Assembly: GCA_001695595.3 (NCBI GenBank)
Contig: MBPM02000007.1
Span: 868,001-932,000, forward strand
DNA: 64,000 nt
Direction: 5' to 3'
Source: Plasmopara viticola
Lineage: Eukaryota; Oomycota; Peronosporomycetes; Peronosporales; Peronosporaceae
Below, in pieces: positions 25,641-37,439 of the stretch (position 1 is its first letter; each line of letters opens with the position of its first letter). The notes beneath the pieces are model-generated. The model saw only the letters and a list, made by a program, of their open reading frames with translations, had not been told where the DNA came from and made no database searches. Position numbers and translations under genes: made by a program.

Positions 25641-27000
25641 ATATGGTAACCGAAAGTGCCAATTCATCGAAAACGGCCACTGCGGCTCGATCTAAGAGCG
25701 TGCATGCGCCGTGAGCGGCATATCAGAAATGATTCACTTGTCATGGATGCATTAAAGCAAAGAAGGCTATAAATTTTTTTTCTTTAATTCACCACAGTGA
25801 GGGAAGCGCATCGACTATTTTCTTTGCACGTTGGTCTTCGCTTTCGAGCAGTAAATTGACAAACAAATACCAGATCTTCGCTCGAAGATAAACCCACATT
25901 TAGACAACTCTGTCGAAAGCAGCTTTATAGTCTAATGTATACTCAAAAAGGTTCTGCCAGGTTTACCGCCACGGTTCACCTGTAACGTCAAGAGGGTTTA
26001 TGGCATCGTTTAGGGGCCATATGATGCAATATCATCAACACAAGCAAGAGGGTTTATGGTTTCTTTTAGGGGCCATATGACGCAATATCACCAACACTAG
26101 GCATTAAAAAAACGGAAAAGGGTCAGAAACATTAACCCATGGCATATTCCACGGGTGATTTCGGTGACCAAAATCACCAATTTATGCGACGGTGGGCTTT
26201 GCGACTCGCCTGCTACCAAACTTTAATGCAAGTCGCCGGCCCTTGAGACGCTCACTTTTAAAACAGAAATAAAACTCAGGTCATAGTCGTAAATATAAGA
26301 GCACTATGAAGTCGTACATTTGAACTAATGTTAACTGTTGAGGTCAGGGACATAGCGGTTTGTGACTTGTGCTTCCTCTAAGTATGCATTAAATGTCAGA
26401 TACCTGAACTCACGCCTTTTCCGAACAAATGGCTACGACAGTAAGTAGTAGTTACAGACACTTTACGCCTAAGTTGTTGACACTATCTTCTACAAGGATG
26501 GAGCAGTATGCTCATTTGCCTCAAGTCATGCAAGACGAACTAAATACTTTAATGAATCTGCTTGATTCTGGAGGTGCAAAAGTAGTTTGAGCAATGACCT
26601 GGCGAGATTTAGAGGCGCTCTTGAGTTATGTTGTTGCTCTGCTGAAGCATCTAAAACAAAAGTCGATGCGTCTACAATTCAGCTTTTAAGGTGGATGCTC
26701 TGCCCAAAGCGAAGCCGAGGATAAACACAGCCAAACAAGAAAAAGAAAAAATCCGCTTTAGTTTAATTGAGGTCGGAATCGACATATAATCTGCATTGTT
26801 TTGGACAGGTCGGGAGGAAGTTTCTTGTAGCTCGGCAAAGTCACGCGAGTGGGCATGTGAAATGCCTTAGTTGAGGAGGCATTCATCACCTGGCTCGTCG
26901 ACCACGGGATCGCTCGTAATGCTAACAGATCAATTATTTTCGCATCTTTGTCCTTTCTCTGGGGACGGTTTATACACTCCGGTGGCTCGCCTTGCCTTAC
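25640..27000 (+). mobile_element. LTR-retrotransposon relic (5' region and gag-like part)
   Basis: This stretch is repeated in inverted orientation at 47930-49080. The shared order is a block containing ttcaccacagtgagggaagc (about 25787), a non-coding block with ggtgaccaaaatcacc (about 26162), the string tttgtgacttgtgcttcctc (about 26359), and then a gag-like reading frame starting MATTVSSSY at about 26429. That frame continues with SSTRMEQYAHLPQVMQDELN and stops after about 55 codons. A further block at about 26815-26920 (SSAKSREWACEMP) is also shared. Family assignment to gypsy-type gag is tentative. Related fragments without the coding part occur at 52.8 and 59.4 kb. Confidence 0.55.
25991..26102. 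repeat. 56-base tandem duplication
   Basis: Two adjacent diverged copies of a 56-base unit beginning agagggttta (25991 and 26047). The homologous stretch at about 48.73-48.75 kb carries only one copy, so the duplication happened in this element. Confidence 0.85.
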
Positions 27001-27740
27001 GACCTTTGGGTTTTGCTTAAGCTTATATTTTTAATTGTCACCCGAATTATGCTGCAGACTTTGCTTAATAGCCTGCTTGTGAAACTTTGCTATCCGCAAT
27101 TATTGCCCACTCGTTGAGCTATAACACCCGCAATTAGAGTGCAACTTAGAGATAAGGTATGCCATCGAACTTGGTTATCCCTTAAGGAAGCTTGGAAGAG
27201 GTCGTCAGGTCTTCGTGGAGACAGCGTATCTTCGCTGCCCTCGTTTGTATGTGCGCGTAACAACCCTGGCTTTCTTTTCATATAACCACACATGCGGCAA
27301 GGACGGGGGCTTGATCTTATGTACAAGATTGGGCGTCCAAGATTAATGGCCTTGCCACGCCAACCGTATCAGGAATCATTTGCTTCTAGCTCTGGCATTC
27401 ATAAGATCGATTACTTCGTGTCCGTATCAAGGATTTCTTGCTGTCAAAGCCTTGAGTTTAAGAGCCAGGTAAACCTCCACCTTAAGGACGTCTGGAGCTG
27501 ATTACCAAGCTAATTAAACCGGAACTGACGTGTTTTTGTTGTTCTCTCTTCTAGCATCAGTCAGCCTAATACAATTACTTGCAACTGTTTGCCGGTAATT
27601 TCTTGACGCTAAATGATGATCAAATTGCATTTAACATAGCCTAGTCTTGTCTTTAGTTTTAAATATGCGACAAAATTTACTACCACAAATTAGGCAAAGT
27701 TAATACATAGATACTATATATAGTATGCGTTAATACCGGA
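27000..27740. other. No assignable gene
   Basis: AT-rich sequence between the retroelement relic and the D-family relic. Short open stretches on both strands have no recognisable content. Confidence 0.35.
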
Positions 27741-28560
27741 CCTTTTGAGGGGACCAATTGTACTGTTTTTGTGGTCATTGTTTCTGTTTGATTGTGTCGC
27801 TGTTAAAGAGCGTGATTGAAGTCGATGATGATATAGCTACGTCACACGGCAAGAATGGCCAGGACTCAGGCCTTCCTAGTGAAGAATTGCACTCTATAAT
27901 TTGACTACCATTTTCTTTGCCAAGAGAATGCAGCCTATACCAGCAAATCGACAATGTTTTGGTAGAAAACTTTACATCGTCGACCCCCTTCGAAACGGAC
28001 ACGAATCATGCGCCCTATTATATCGCAACCAATGAAGCCGACGTTCCTTTGCTCGGCGGCTCTAAATTTTATTGGAAAATACCCCAAATAAGTGGATTAG
28101 CGTATACCACTTCTACAAATACCGGGCTCTACATGACGGGGCTTGTCAATCCACGGCACTGCGGATGAGGTATCGTACGAGCGATGGAAGATGATGAAGA
28201 GATGATGGAGCTGGGATTCTCGGTTGAGGATACAAAGGAGGATGTTGGTGCGGACGATGGAAAGAGCAGAAATTTGTATGCTGTTTTAGGTGCCGTTTCA
28301 TAAAACCTAACGGCTGATAAAAGGGAGTCTACGGTGTCTGAAGTGACAAGAGTAGAATCGAGCGAGAGTTGTAAAGACGACCTTGACGTGAATTTATAAA
28401 ACTTCTATGCCTTCTGCTATTAAACAATAAGCGTCGCAAATTTTTAATCGTGCTGCCTCGAAAAATCACCTGTTCGGCTCTATATGGAGCAGTCCCTTAT
28501 TATCTCGAGCACAACCATGACTGCTGCACACGCCTTAAAGCACAATCGATACGTTGCTCT
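27740..28560 (-). pseudogene. D-family relic upstream of effector copy 3
   Basis: The minus strand at 28002-27775 reads DVAISSSTSITLFNSDTI near its end, matching the D-family strings at 8.9 kb and 36.9 kb. At 28490-28560 the sequence resembles the upstream blocks of copies 1 and 4 (gagcagtcccttattatctc). Stops interrupt it. On the plus strand, 28182-28301 is a short acidic open frame of 39 codons (MEDDEEMMELGFSVED...) that I cannot assign. It may be chance antisense. Confidence 0.35.
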
Positions 28561-29090
28561 CTATAAATGGCATAATAACAACATCACTTCGCATTTCAGT
28601 TTTGAAGTCCTACATGTCGGGCATGATAGTTTGCAGTAAAAGAATACACCGGTATTTAGTGCTGTAAAATGCAGCGCGGCATCTACAACACGAAACCTTC
28701 TAGGCAACGGCCAACGACTGAAGACAATTCACATCCCCATCGAATAAAAATTAAATTAAGAAAAATTGGCATTAAATGTTGCTCATTACAGATTTGTTTT
28801 TTCCTCATCGTCTTTTACTGCCGTCCAGTGTGTGTGTACACACTTACTTATCGAATCGCGCTGTCAGAGCTCGTCACACCTCGTTGCTGTTACGCGTCAT
28901 TCGGTCTAGTCTCTGCCAACCAATCGGCTGACACATTGTGGAAGAAGCACGTACACTGCCGCGATTCACGCAGCGTTTTCACTCACTCTACCTAGTGTGT
29001 TTCTGCTATCGGATATCTCTCTATCTCACGCTATTCTATCCGATTTTGTGTCTGAAGTGTGCAATCTCGCGTCACCGTCAACTTCCCATC
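28561..29090 (+). promoter_or_regulatory. Upstream region and leader, copy 3
   Basis: The block CTCACTCTACCTAGTGTG at 28982 lies 109 bases before the ATG and matches the leaders of copies 1, 2 and 4. The whole interval from about 28480 to 29180 is repeated in inverted orientation at 36600-35940 (relic 6), including tccagtgtgtgtgtacacac and the initiator-like core. Confidence 0.5.
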
Positions 29091-30807
29091 ATGCGCTTTT
29101 GTTACTTACGCGTTGCACTACTGACCAGTGCCATTGCTGCGAATGCATTCGCTGACACAGCAAAGTCGAATGTCAAATTGGCCACATTACGTACGGCGTC
29201 TCCACCCACTCTTATTTAAGACAATTTTGCTGCGTCAGCAGTCACAGCAACTCACGGGTCGACGAGTTTCAATGACGAAGACAGGGCCCATCTCACAAAT
29301 TCGGAATTTGCCCAAATAATTGGACAGAGTCGACGTATCAAAGCCTTCGAAAATCTAAAAAATCGACACTTTGACTCTTTTGTGGAAATAGAAATGAATC
29401 CAAAAGAAGCCTACGATGATTTGGGTCTGCGCAACAAACCGATGGATGACGTTTTATCCGATGAGAAATGGATCCGGTGGGCCTATTTAGTCTGCGAACT
29501 CAGCCATCATTTTGAAGAAAATTACTACAAATTAATTGTCAAGGCAATGTCGGCCATATATGGCGCCGAAGCGTTGGCCAAGATATTGACTACTGCAGCC
29601 AATGCTGAGAAAAGAAATTCTTTGGCCATTAACCTGGCTAAAGTTGCCAACGATCGTATCAAGCATCTGTTGATTGAACAAAACCATGAACTTGCCAGCA
29701 TATTGATTCACCAGGAACAACATACGGCAAAACAGATATACGAGTTCCGTCGTAGTCGTATCTTCGCGTTCTTGAGGGCGCACGTTGAAGACAACACATT
29801 ATCAAAAGAGACGTTCTATATTTTGACCAGCTACCTGAGTGTTTTGCTCAACAAGGAACACGCTGTCGGCACCGAGCTCTCTATCTCTCACAGGTATTCT
29901 AAGGATGCTGTTTTACTTCAAAAGTTGCTTTCGCTGAAGAATTTCTACCGTCCGGGTCATCTTCAAAGTTTGGTGTCTTTTTGGTTCGATAAGAAGGTAC
30001 CCCCGTCTAAAATTGTGTCCATGCTGGTGCAAGATAGAGCAAAAGCTGATCACTTCGCTATCCTCTTCTCGAACGGGTTATCAGATAGCTTTTGGCTGCA
30101 CTACGTAGAAATGTACAACTGTAAAAATTTGGATCTGCGCACTGCAAATTCTAGTTTCGGGCAACTTGTGCAACTGCTGTTTGCAGTGGTAGAGCAAGAG
30201 GCACCTGCAGCTTTCAAATACGCGGCGTACAGCACGATTCTTAAGATGCTGATTTCACCATCCACTGCCCATCTCAGCTCGAGCTATGAATATATGGTAA
30301 AGCTGATAACAATTTTATTGTGGAACAGAACACTACCGTCCGACATTTTGTCCATGCTGATGCGCGGTGAAGCAGACGCCGACAAGTTCAATCTTCTTTT
30401 TGTAAATAAATCATCAAAAAGCTTTTGGGTGCGTTTCCTAAAAATGTACAACAGATCGAGTGAAAATGTCAAAGAATTTGCGCACACTGCAAATACCGAT
30501 TTTCAGCTGCTTCTGACAATGCTTCACGATGTGAGAGTGCCCGAGTCGTCTACAGCAATGCTTTACATGGCGAAGAGCGTTATTCTTAAGATATTGCTTT
30601 CACCAGAGATTACCAATGTCGTCACAAGCCATGACATCATGTTGGTTAAAGCAGGGGATTTCTCCGTCCGCTGTCGTGTTTATGCTGGTGCACAAAGAAG
30701 CAGAAGCAGATTACTTCAAAATACTGTTTACGTTCGATCCAAGCTCGAAACTTTGGAAAGACCGTATACATCTATCAAGTCGTCACAAGAGGCAGTTTTT
30801 TTTATAA
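29091..30807 (+). pseudogene. LWY-repeat secreted effector, copy 3, nonsense codon and lost tail
   Basis: The ATG at 29091 opens a signal peptide (MRFCYLRVALLTSA...). An in-frame TAA at 29217-29219 stops it after 42 codons, where the other copies have an Arg codon just before the EER-like segment. The same frame then stays open through the EER-like NDEDRA, the first WY module and two LWY modules. At about 30620-30650 bases are lost and the frame changes. The last LWY module continues in another frame (SPSAVVFML...) and stops at about 30807, before the final 60-70 residues of the family. An R-family repeat follows directly. With stop, frameshift and tail loss this is a pseudogene. Confidence 0.85.
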
Positions 30808-30839
30808 AGCGTAATTTACTTAGTAAGAAACATTTCTAG

Positions 30840-31270
30840 TTACCTAACTTCCAACGACGAGTAGAAGACATTGGCAACTTCAAGCTCACTAAGTCTCAAT
30901 AACAACTCGTTGCGACGAACGCAAAAGTTGCGAGTGGAAAATCTTGCTGCGATGCCGCCATGGATTAGCGACCTTAATGTAGTTCGACGAAAATGTTCCA
31001 AGGCGCAACCAATCTCATGATCTGCCCGTCAATGTCTCCCTTCTCCAATATCGCTGACTGAATCACCTGCGCGCACGTCGTACTGCTTGCAAAACTCTGC
31101 TCCGCATCCAGCTGACGAACACGATACGACATTCTCGTGGAAATCTTTCAATAACAGAGGTTGTCTTTACAAACAGCGTTCTTGTATCACTCGAGTGCAC
31201 GAATGCATTTCGAGACGTGACACTTCTGGTGCTCCTCAACCTTGTGCTACTTTTTTTAGGTGCAATCGAT
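30840..31270 (+). repeat. R repeat, copy 1
   Basis: Related to 35240-35790 (inverted), 37440-37990 (inverted), 39050-39740 (inverted), 40390-40920 (direct), 55150-56130 (inverted) and probably 60400-60660. Diagnostic strings are caactcgttgcgacgaacgc (about 30902) and cgtcgtactgcttgcaaaac (about 31076). It starts where the coding homology of effector copy 3 ends. R sequences at 39-41 kb run into D-family strings, so R may be the distal part of the D gene rather than a transposon. Confidence 0.5.
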
Positions 31271-31839
31271 ATTCCCGTAAGTAAAAAAGAAGAAAATAGT
31301 GTTCAATTTTTTCCCTCCGGAAACCCTTGCTCGGCTCTTCGATGAAATTTTTACTTTCCGCGCTGCTCAATGCCATTATCAGAACATGAACAAATCAACT
31401 TTCAATGTTTCAATTCATGGTAAAAGTACGTGAACATATTGCTAATAATGTGCGACAAATGTGAAATAAGGTAATGGCTACACCGCAGTAGCCATTCTTT
31501 ATTGAAGGATCTACCTGATATTGGAAGCATTTTCCTCACAGAAGGCTGCGCCATACATCGACAGATTTCGGTTTTCTTCTTGCGTTGAGCAGGCATTTGT
31601 ATTAGAAGAAAAGCTGGTAAAGGACAATCGCCAATGATTTATCTGCAACTCTTATCATAATTAGGATAACAAGATAGGGTGATTAGAATAGAGAAAAGTC
31701 ACTCATAACTCTAAGAAATTTGTTGTATAACTCGTGATTTGTTGGTATGATGGCCCTGAAGAATTGTAAAAAGATACCTACAAAAAAGAGAAGGACACTG
31801 CTTTAAGTGCGGTACAGAGTTAAGTCACTTATAGAGCAT
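31271..31839. other. No assignable gene
   Basis: AT-rich spacer between an R repeat and gypsy element C. No coding or repeat signal was seen. Confidence 0.4.
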
Positions 31840-34300
31840 TTGAGGAAGGATGAACACAGTTTTTCGCGCGGAGCTTCCAAGCGAGACAACTTAAGCACGG
31901 AGAGAATTTGAAAAGGAATTTTTGCTTAAACCTGTTACCGAACCGATATTTGTAAAAAAAAGGCGCCAGAGTCTTGGACAGCGCAGGACAACCCATGAAT
32001 GGACCAAAGAGATAATTCAAGCAGGCATAATTCGACCAAATACGTCGCACCAACGTTCCGTGTCAAGAACGTTGGTGCCAGTTGTCGAAACGTGAACATC
32101 CGGCGACGACCTTGCCGGTGATTCCAAATCCGCGTAAAGACATCTTTGACGCGAATTCTGGTAGGGACTGGTTCTCTTGCATGGACCTCTTTAGGGATTA
32201 CTGTAAGATTAAATTTTGTAAATCAGATATCATTTTTTCCCTTTTTCGACCCCAGATGGTTGATTTGAATATCTAATCACTCCCATGAGATTGAGCATAA
32301 GCCCGGGTAAGTCTTTCGAGATTAAAGGAATGTGCTGAGAATCTACTTTGACGACATTTACGTGTTCACACAAAGTGAAGATTTCGCAGGCCACTTAACG
32401 ACTTTAGTTTGTGTACCCAAACGGCGTGAAGAACAGCAGTTTTACATCAAGTTGTCAATATGCCAGTTCTGCGTGGATGAGATCCCATGCCTAGGAGACT
32501 TTATCGGACGAAAAGGCGTCCGGTTGTTCCCAAGACAAAGGAGCAAATGGAGTGTTTCTTAGGCACTATCGTCTACGTCTCAAAGCTTTGCAAGGACTTT
32601 GCACAATTTACAGGACCACTCCACGAGTGGACTAGAGACCTACCGTACATCATCCAAAAGCTGAAAAACAGAGGTGATGTGCCAAAATACGCATCGCAGA
32701 ATGGTATACTTTATTACCATCCGGCGAAGATGATACGCCACGACTGTATATTCTAGACGACGAAGATCTGAAAAATCGCGTCATAGGAGAATACAAGGAA
32801 GGTTTGGCTTGCTTTGCGCACATAATGGTGCATTTACAGAAAAGAGAACGAAGGTTTGCCAACTATTAACGCATTTTATAATGTAACCATGGTCGGTCAC
32901 GATCCAATGGCTACTGAATTCTACTGCTGCACAAGACTTTGTGTCAGCGTGATGGTAGCAACAAACAACCATGAAGCAGCTAAGAATGTCGCACCGTACC
33001 CAGAAGCGATGGCATTAATAGACGTACAAACATAGCAAATTATGGGTGGGGCGCCACCTCGGTTAATTTCGAGTACAAAGAGACGCTCAGATCCTGCTAT
33101 TCTTGCCACTAGACAGGACATTACCATCTTTAAAACTTTATGCATAATTTCTCCTTGGCCGTACTCATGTCGAAGCTTTACTCAATACCATACACACGAA
33201 AATCCATTTGTCACAGAGTTGACCGAGATCGTACTTTTTAGACAACTTACACGCCACATTGTTTTGTCTAAAGCTTGCATCTCAACCAGCGAGAACTTTT
33301 TTTGGAGGTATCCGTATCTTGGATTCGATACACAAAACCAATAGGTAAGTGAAATTCCTTAATATAAAGTCGTACGCACTATTAAGTTAAAGCTAAAATA
33401 TCGTCAGGTTAAAATGCCACTGCTCCATGTCATGAGTGTGCGAAATTGTGAGAACCATGATTCTGAACCGGCAGGCCACCCAGGGTTCTACAAGACGTAT
33501 CTGACCGTGCGTCAAAAGTATTTCTGGCCAAATATGACGAAGTACATCCAGCGCTAGATTAACACATGAAAAATGTGTCAGCGCAACAAGGCTAGGCAGA
33601 CCAAGCTGCCAGGATTACTTCAGTCCTTGGATATTCCAAAAGGCGATTTGTCGACATTTCTATGGACTTTATCGTGTCTTTACCGGGAACCAAGAGTGGT
33701 TACAATGCCGTCATTGTGATTGTTGATCGCTTAGCGAAGAGAGCCATGTTTAGCGCTACGAAGACAACGGACGAAACTGCAGAAATTACAAAAGTCTTCA
33801 TAAAGAATTATATGAAAAACCATAGCATACCAAACACCTTTGTGTCCGATCGAGACACCAGTTTCACATCCAAATTATGGCAAGCAATCATTTCTGCTGT
33901 GGGAGCGCAACAAAGTTTGGCTTTGGCTTGTAGGCTGCAAACGGATAAACAAACGGAAAGAAGTAACCGTACTATTGGAAATTACCTCCGAGGTGTCGTC
34001 AATCCAGCACAGAAAGATTGGGATGACTTTTTGCATTTGGCTGAGATAGCCTATAATCGACGCGTACAACCTACAATTGAGATTACACCGTTCGAAGCGG
34101 ATCTAGGATATGTTCCTTTTATGCCGGATGATGTGGCATCAGATTCAGCATTTCAAAAACTGAGAAATCAGCACAAGAGTTTGTGCTACGTCAAGAAACG
34201 TTACTTAAGATCGCGCAGGACCAGATGAGCGAATGACAAGAGCGCATGAAGCACTATTATAACAAGAATAGGCTTGTTTAAGACTTTCAAGTCGGTGATA
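31840..34300 (+). mobile_element. Ty3/gypsy retrotransposon relic, copy C
   Basis: Plus-strand polyprotein fragments. The RT N-terminus has a THEW-like start and AAPTFRVK region at about 31980-32070. PNPRKDIFDANSGRDWFSCM follows at about 32110-32190. The catalytic region YFDDIYVF is at about 32345, and IPCLGDFIGRKGVR at about 32480. An RNase H-like remnant follows. The integrase zinc-binding region is at about 33450-33600 (AGHPGFYKT, then a C..C pair). An integrase core stays open at 33662-34228 with all three acidic positions visible (VDRLAK, SDRDTSF, TERSN). Stops and frameshifts disrupt everything upstream of the core. gag and both LTRs were not found. It belongs to a different gypsy lineage from copies A and B. 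Confidence 0.8.
33662..34228 (+). pseudogene. Integrase core, open fragment of gypsy C
   Basis: 188 codons without a stop. The fragment contains the DD35E-type core: Asp in VDRLAK, Asp in SDRDTSFTS and Glu in QTDKQTERSN, followed by the typical WDDFLHLAEIAYNRRVQ stretch. It is the best preserved part of element C. The upstream zinc-binding part is separated by stops at about 33556-33570, so a complete integrase is not encoded. Confidence 0.8.
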
Positions 34301-34640
34301 TGTTTGTCTGCCTTTGGGCGCACTTTCTTTGTTGAGAAACCTTCTTGTAACGCAAAAGTCTGTATGGCCTCCTTCGCTTTCTCACGAGTCTTATAGATGT
34401 ATTCTGGCGGCGGTCGAAGCAGTATGTTGATGGAAAAAGGTGGTCGTGCAGCTCAAGTTATGAGGTGGTATAACAAATCTAAAAGGGTGTGTGTGGAAAA
34501 ACTGTTGCGACCTAATCACAGCTTAGACTATAGGGGTGGGTGTGTGGCCCTTCTAAAGAGCATGTGCGGCCATTTTTTTTATTTAACTCGGTATTTACAC
34601 ATCTGTGCCTTGCCTGGAAGGATTCTTCGTAATTTGCCGC
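34301..34640. other. No assignable gene
   Basis: Sequence beyond the integrase homology of gypsy C. No LTR was recognised. Confidence 0.35.
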
Positions 34641-35100
34641 ACCTTATTTATGCTATGCGGCATTCAGCTCAGTCCAGCACTTCCGCACGTGTCTCGCTGT
34701 TTGGCGCAAATAGGTTGTATTCTATAAAGACTTGATGGTTTGACAGCCAATCGATCAGCCAACTTGGCCATCTTTGAAAGGAAATGAATGCGAGTTCTTG
34801 TTGCAGCATATATGAGGCTGAAGCATTATTCAAAATATAAATTGCTGCAGCCAATGTTGAGGATGCGAATTCTTTGGCCAATAGATTCGCCGACGATCAC
34901 ATCGAAAGTCTTCCTGGTATTCCGACGAAGTATATCATCAGAAGTATCATACAGATAAGGCGATCTATAAGACTCGTCCTGGTCCTATCGCGTACTTGAC
35001 TAATCACGAAATGCTTTCCTGAAGAAGTTCTCCATGTTATGAGCATTTTGCTCACTATGGTTCACGCGGTCAGCACTGCGCTGTTTGCCTCGATACATTT
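34640..35100 (+). pseudogene. LWY effector relic 5
   Basis: 34660-34745 matches the region upstream of copy 2. From about 34805 the plus strand gives broken fragments of the segment that follows the first WY module: a YEAEALFKI-like piece, a stop, then IAAANVEDANSLANRFADDHI, an IYKTRPGP-like piece and, at 35039-35095, SILLTMVHAVSTALFAS. The signal peptide, first WY module and all LWY modules are missing. It is a scrap of an effector gene with internal deletions. Confidence 0.65.
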
Positions 35101-35239
35101 ACATTTTTTGAGATTTTTCAATGTATGTCGCAGCCCTACATTAGGTAGACCGCTTGGTGAAGAATGGCAACAGGAACGTAGTCACTTCTTCGCTTTATAT
35201 TTGTCACACATTGTTCGCGACACGTTCACGCACTTTTGA

Positions 35240-35790
35240 CCATGGACTGAAAGATTAAGTGTTGATTTTTTCATGCACTGATAATGGAATTGAGCTGCCT
35301 AGAGAGTAGATATTTCATTGGAAAGCTGAGCAAATATTTTTGAAGGGATAAAAATGAGCACCAACGAATTAAGTATTTACAACTGAGAAAAAGTAGCTCA
35401 AGACTGAGAAGCTGCAGTAGTGTCACGTGTTTGTTGCAGTTGAGTGGCACAAGAAGACTGTTCGTCTGGAGAACTTCTGTTTTTGAGAGATATTCACGAG
35501 GACGTCGTATCATTTCGCCAGAGCACAGCTTTGCAAGCAGCACGATGTGCGCAAGGGTTCTGAAGTCAGCGATGTTGCGGAAGAGAAACATTAATGGGTC
35601 GAGCATGATGACTGTTGCGCCCTGCTGGATAAAATTCGCTTATCGATGACTTCGCAGCTATTGCTGCTTCAAACTTTCGCGTTCGTCGCGAATAGTTGTT
35701 ATTGAGATTAAGTTAGCTAAATGTTGTCAATGTGTTATACTGATCATCGAAAGCTAAGTGGCACTTCCAGTTGTCCCTAAACCACCATCC
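35240..35790 (-). repeat. R repeat, copy 2 (inverted)
   Basis: Reverse complement of the R family. It contains gctttgcaagcagcacgatg (about 35529) and, near its end, aagctaagtggcac. Read on the minus strand it has an open frame (35606-35271) with TLAHIVLLAKLCS, and R copy 4 reads TLACVVLLAKICS at the matching place. This hints that R was once protein-coding. Confidence 0.55.
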
Positions 35791-35866
35791 CACAACTTTC
35801 ATTTGCAAAACGAACACAACGGGTCTAATAAATACACTTTGTCATAATTTTTAATAAAAGGTCCGC

Positions 35867-35935
35867 AATATTTATGCTCAACACCCCAACTTTCTAGCTT
35901 AAAAGGCTAACACTCTACCAATTAAGATAAGTACT
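35867..35935 (-). pseudogene. Decayed tRNA-Lys(TTT)-like sequence
   Basis: The minus strand shows a D-arm-like ttaattggtagag, a well paired anticodon arm (ttagc/gctag around the loop cttttaa, anticodon TTT) and a T-arm start gttgggg. The acceptor stem does not pair and the T-loop is degenerate, so it is a pseudogene or a tRNA-derived repeat rather than a working tRNA. It abuts the broken end of effector relic 6. Confidence 0.4.
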
Positions 35936-35937
35936 GT

Positions 35938-36600
35938 GGCCAATTTGACATTCGTCTTTACTGTGTCAGCGAATGCATTCGCAGCAAAATCGCATAATCG
36001 ACAGTTGACGGTGACGCGAGATTGTACACTTCGGACACAAAGCCGGATAGAAAAGCGTGAGATAGAGAGATATGCGATAGCAGAAACACACTAGGTAGAG
36101 TGAGTGAGAACGCTGCGTGGATCGTGGCAGTGTACGTGCTTCTTCTACAACGTGTCAGACGATCAGTAAGCACACCATAAAAGTGAGGAATTGTAAAGGT
36201 ACTAGACCAAATGACGCGTAATAGCACGAGATGCGACGAGCTACGAGAGAAGACCGACAGCGCGTTCAGTGTACACACAAAGTGGACGGCAGTAAATGGC
36301 GACTGGTGGGAACAAACAAATGTGAGAGAAAAGAAATCTGGAATGAGCAACATTCTAAGCTGATATTAATTTATTTACTATGTGTTCGATGAGGACGTGA
36401 ATCGTTTTCATCCAACGTTGGCCGTTGCTCGAAATTTTTCGTGTTGTAAAAGCCGCGCTGCATTATACAGCATGAATAGCGGTGTATCTTTTCGTCATGC
36501 ACGACATGCAGGACTTTAAAATCAAAATGCGAAGTGAAAGTGTTATTATGGCTACTTTTGAGGTTTTATAAAGAGCAACGTGAATTGCCAGTATTACCTG
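35938..36600 (-). pseudogene. LWY effector relic 6, 5' end only
   Basis: Reverse complement of the copy 3 upstream region and start (28480-29180). The leader with ctcactcactctacctagtg is present around 36108-36089. The ATG lies at 35995-35993. Compared with copy 3, about 35 bases of the signal-peptide codons are missing, which shifts the frame and gives a stop after nine codons. Homology ends about 20 codons after the signal peptide, at the tRNA-like sequence. Nothing downstream remains. Confidence 0.75.
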
Positions 36601-37080
36601 CGCTCTCTCATATGAGGATAATAGTGACAGAAACTGACACAAGAGGCTGAATTAGGAACAAGTACGATTCTTTGAAATGATGGGGAGGGGGTGCGGCATT
36701 GAATGAGACGCAAGTAGTACAATCGCATAGTCGTGGGTATGTTCTGCCGAATTTGCAATGCTAGCACAGTGTTAGAACGACACTTATCGCTTGAAGTTCG
36801 AGTCAGGTCTGGTAATGCTCGTGAGAAAGCCGAACAAGACATCTCGAGGCACGTGTTTCACGATTGAGGAAAGCATATTGATGACCCTTTTATTGTGTAC
36901 CAGGGTGACGATGAACCTGTTCTCGCCAACGTACAGGCGCATCAATTGATGCAAAGACCTGGCAGCGACGTAGCAATATCAACATCGACATTGATCGCAT
37001 TCTTAAATTAGCGCTCTTTGACAATGCTGTACGTAGAGCGATGATGATGTCATCATACTGGAATTGGAGGAATTACCTAA
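36601..37080 (+). pseudogene. D-family relic, partner of relic 6
   Basis: Plus-strand reading divergent from relic 6. A short charged stretch GNAREKAEQDISRH (about 36805-36850) is followed by DDEPVLANVQAHQLMQRPG and SDVAISTSTLIAFLN (about 36910-37010). The DNA of this part matches the reverse complement of 8830-9000 upstream of copy 1 well. Stops break the frame. It is the clearest copy of the distal D-family part. Confidence 0.5.
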
Positions 37081-37439
37081 AAAATGAATAATGTGGTATT
37101 AAAATAAGGGATTTGATGCGCAAACTGACCATCAAACATGAACTAAGTTGATTTATTTTCCTCGGTCGGATATCAATTCTCTAATGTTACACCTCTCGTA
37201 CATGCATCCTCAAATAGTTAAAGATAGTATTGTTGGTATCAACTTTTACCGGTGCTTTTAAATTTATAAAAAATGTAGTGGCTGAAGATAGGATGCTGTA
37301 CTTTTATTGTACATTATGGAAAGAAGGGTGTAGTGATAGGCGCTCCCTTTTATGAATCTTTTTTTTTCGTCATTCCTTTAATAATCGATAGGCGACCTCA
37401 TTCGCTACAGCAAATTATATTTGGTATTTTTCAGTATGT
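37081..37439. other. No assignable gene
   Basis: AT-rich spacer. No feature seen. Confidence 0.4.

Noticed and set aside
25991..26102. Two spaced repeats as a possible CRISPR-like array
   Set aside because: Only two adjacent 56-base units, no spacers, and a eukaryotic context. It is a tandem duplication.
32048..32075. Inverted repeat caccaacgttc / gaacgttggtg as a possible regulatory hairpin
   Set aside because: It lies within the RT-coding relic of gypsy C and the arms are only 11 bases. Chance or local template switch.
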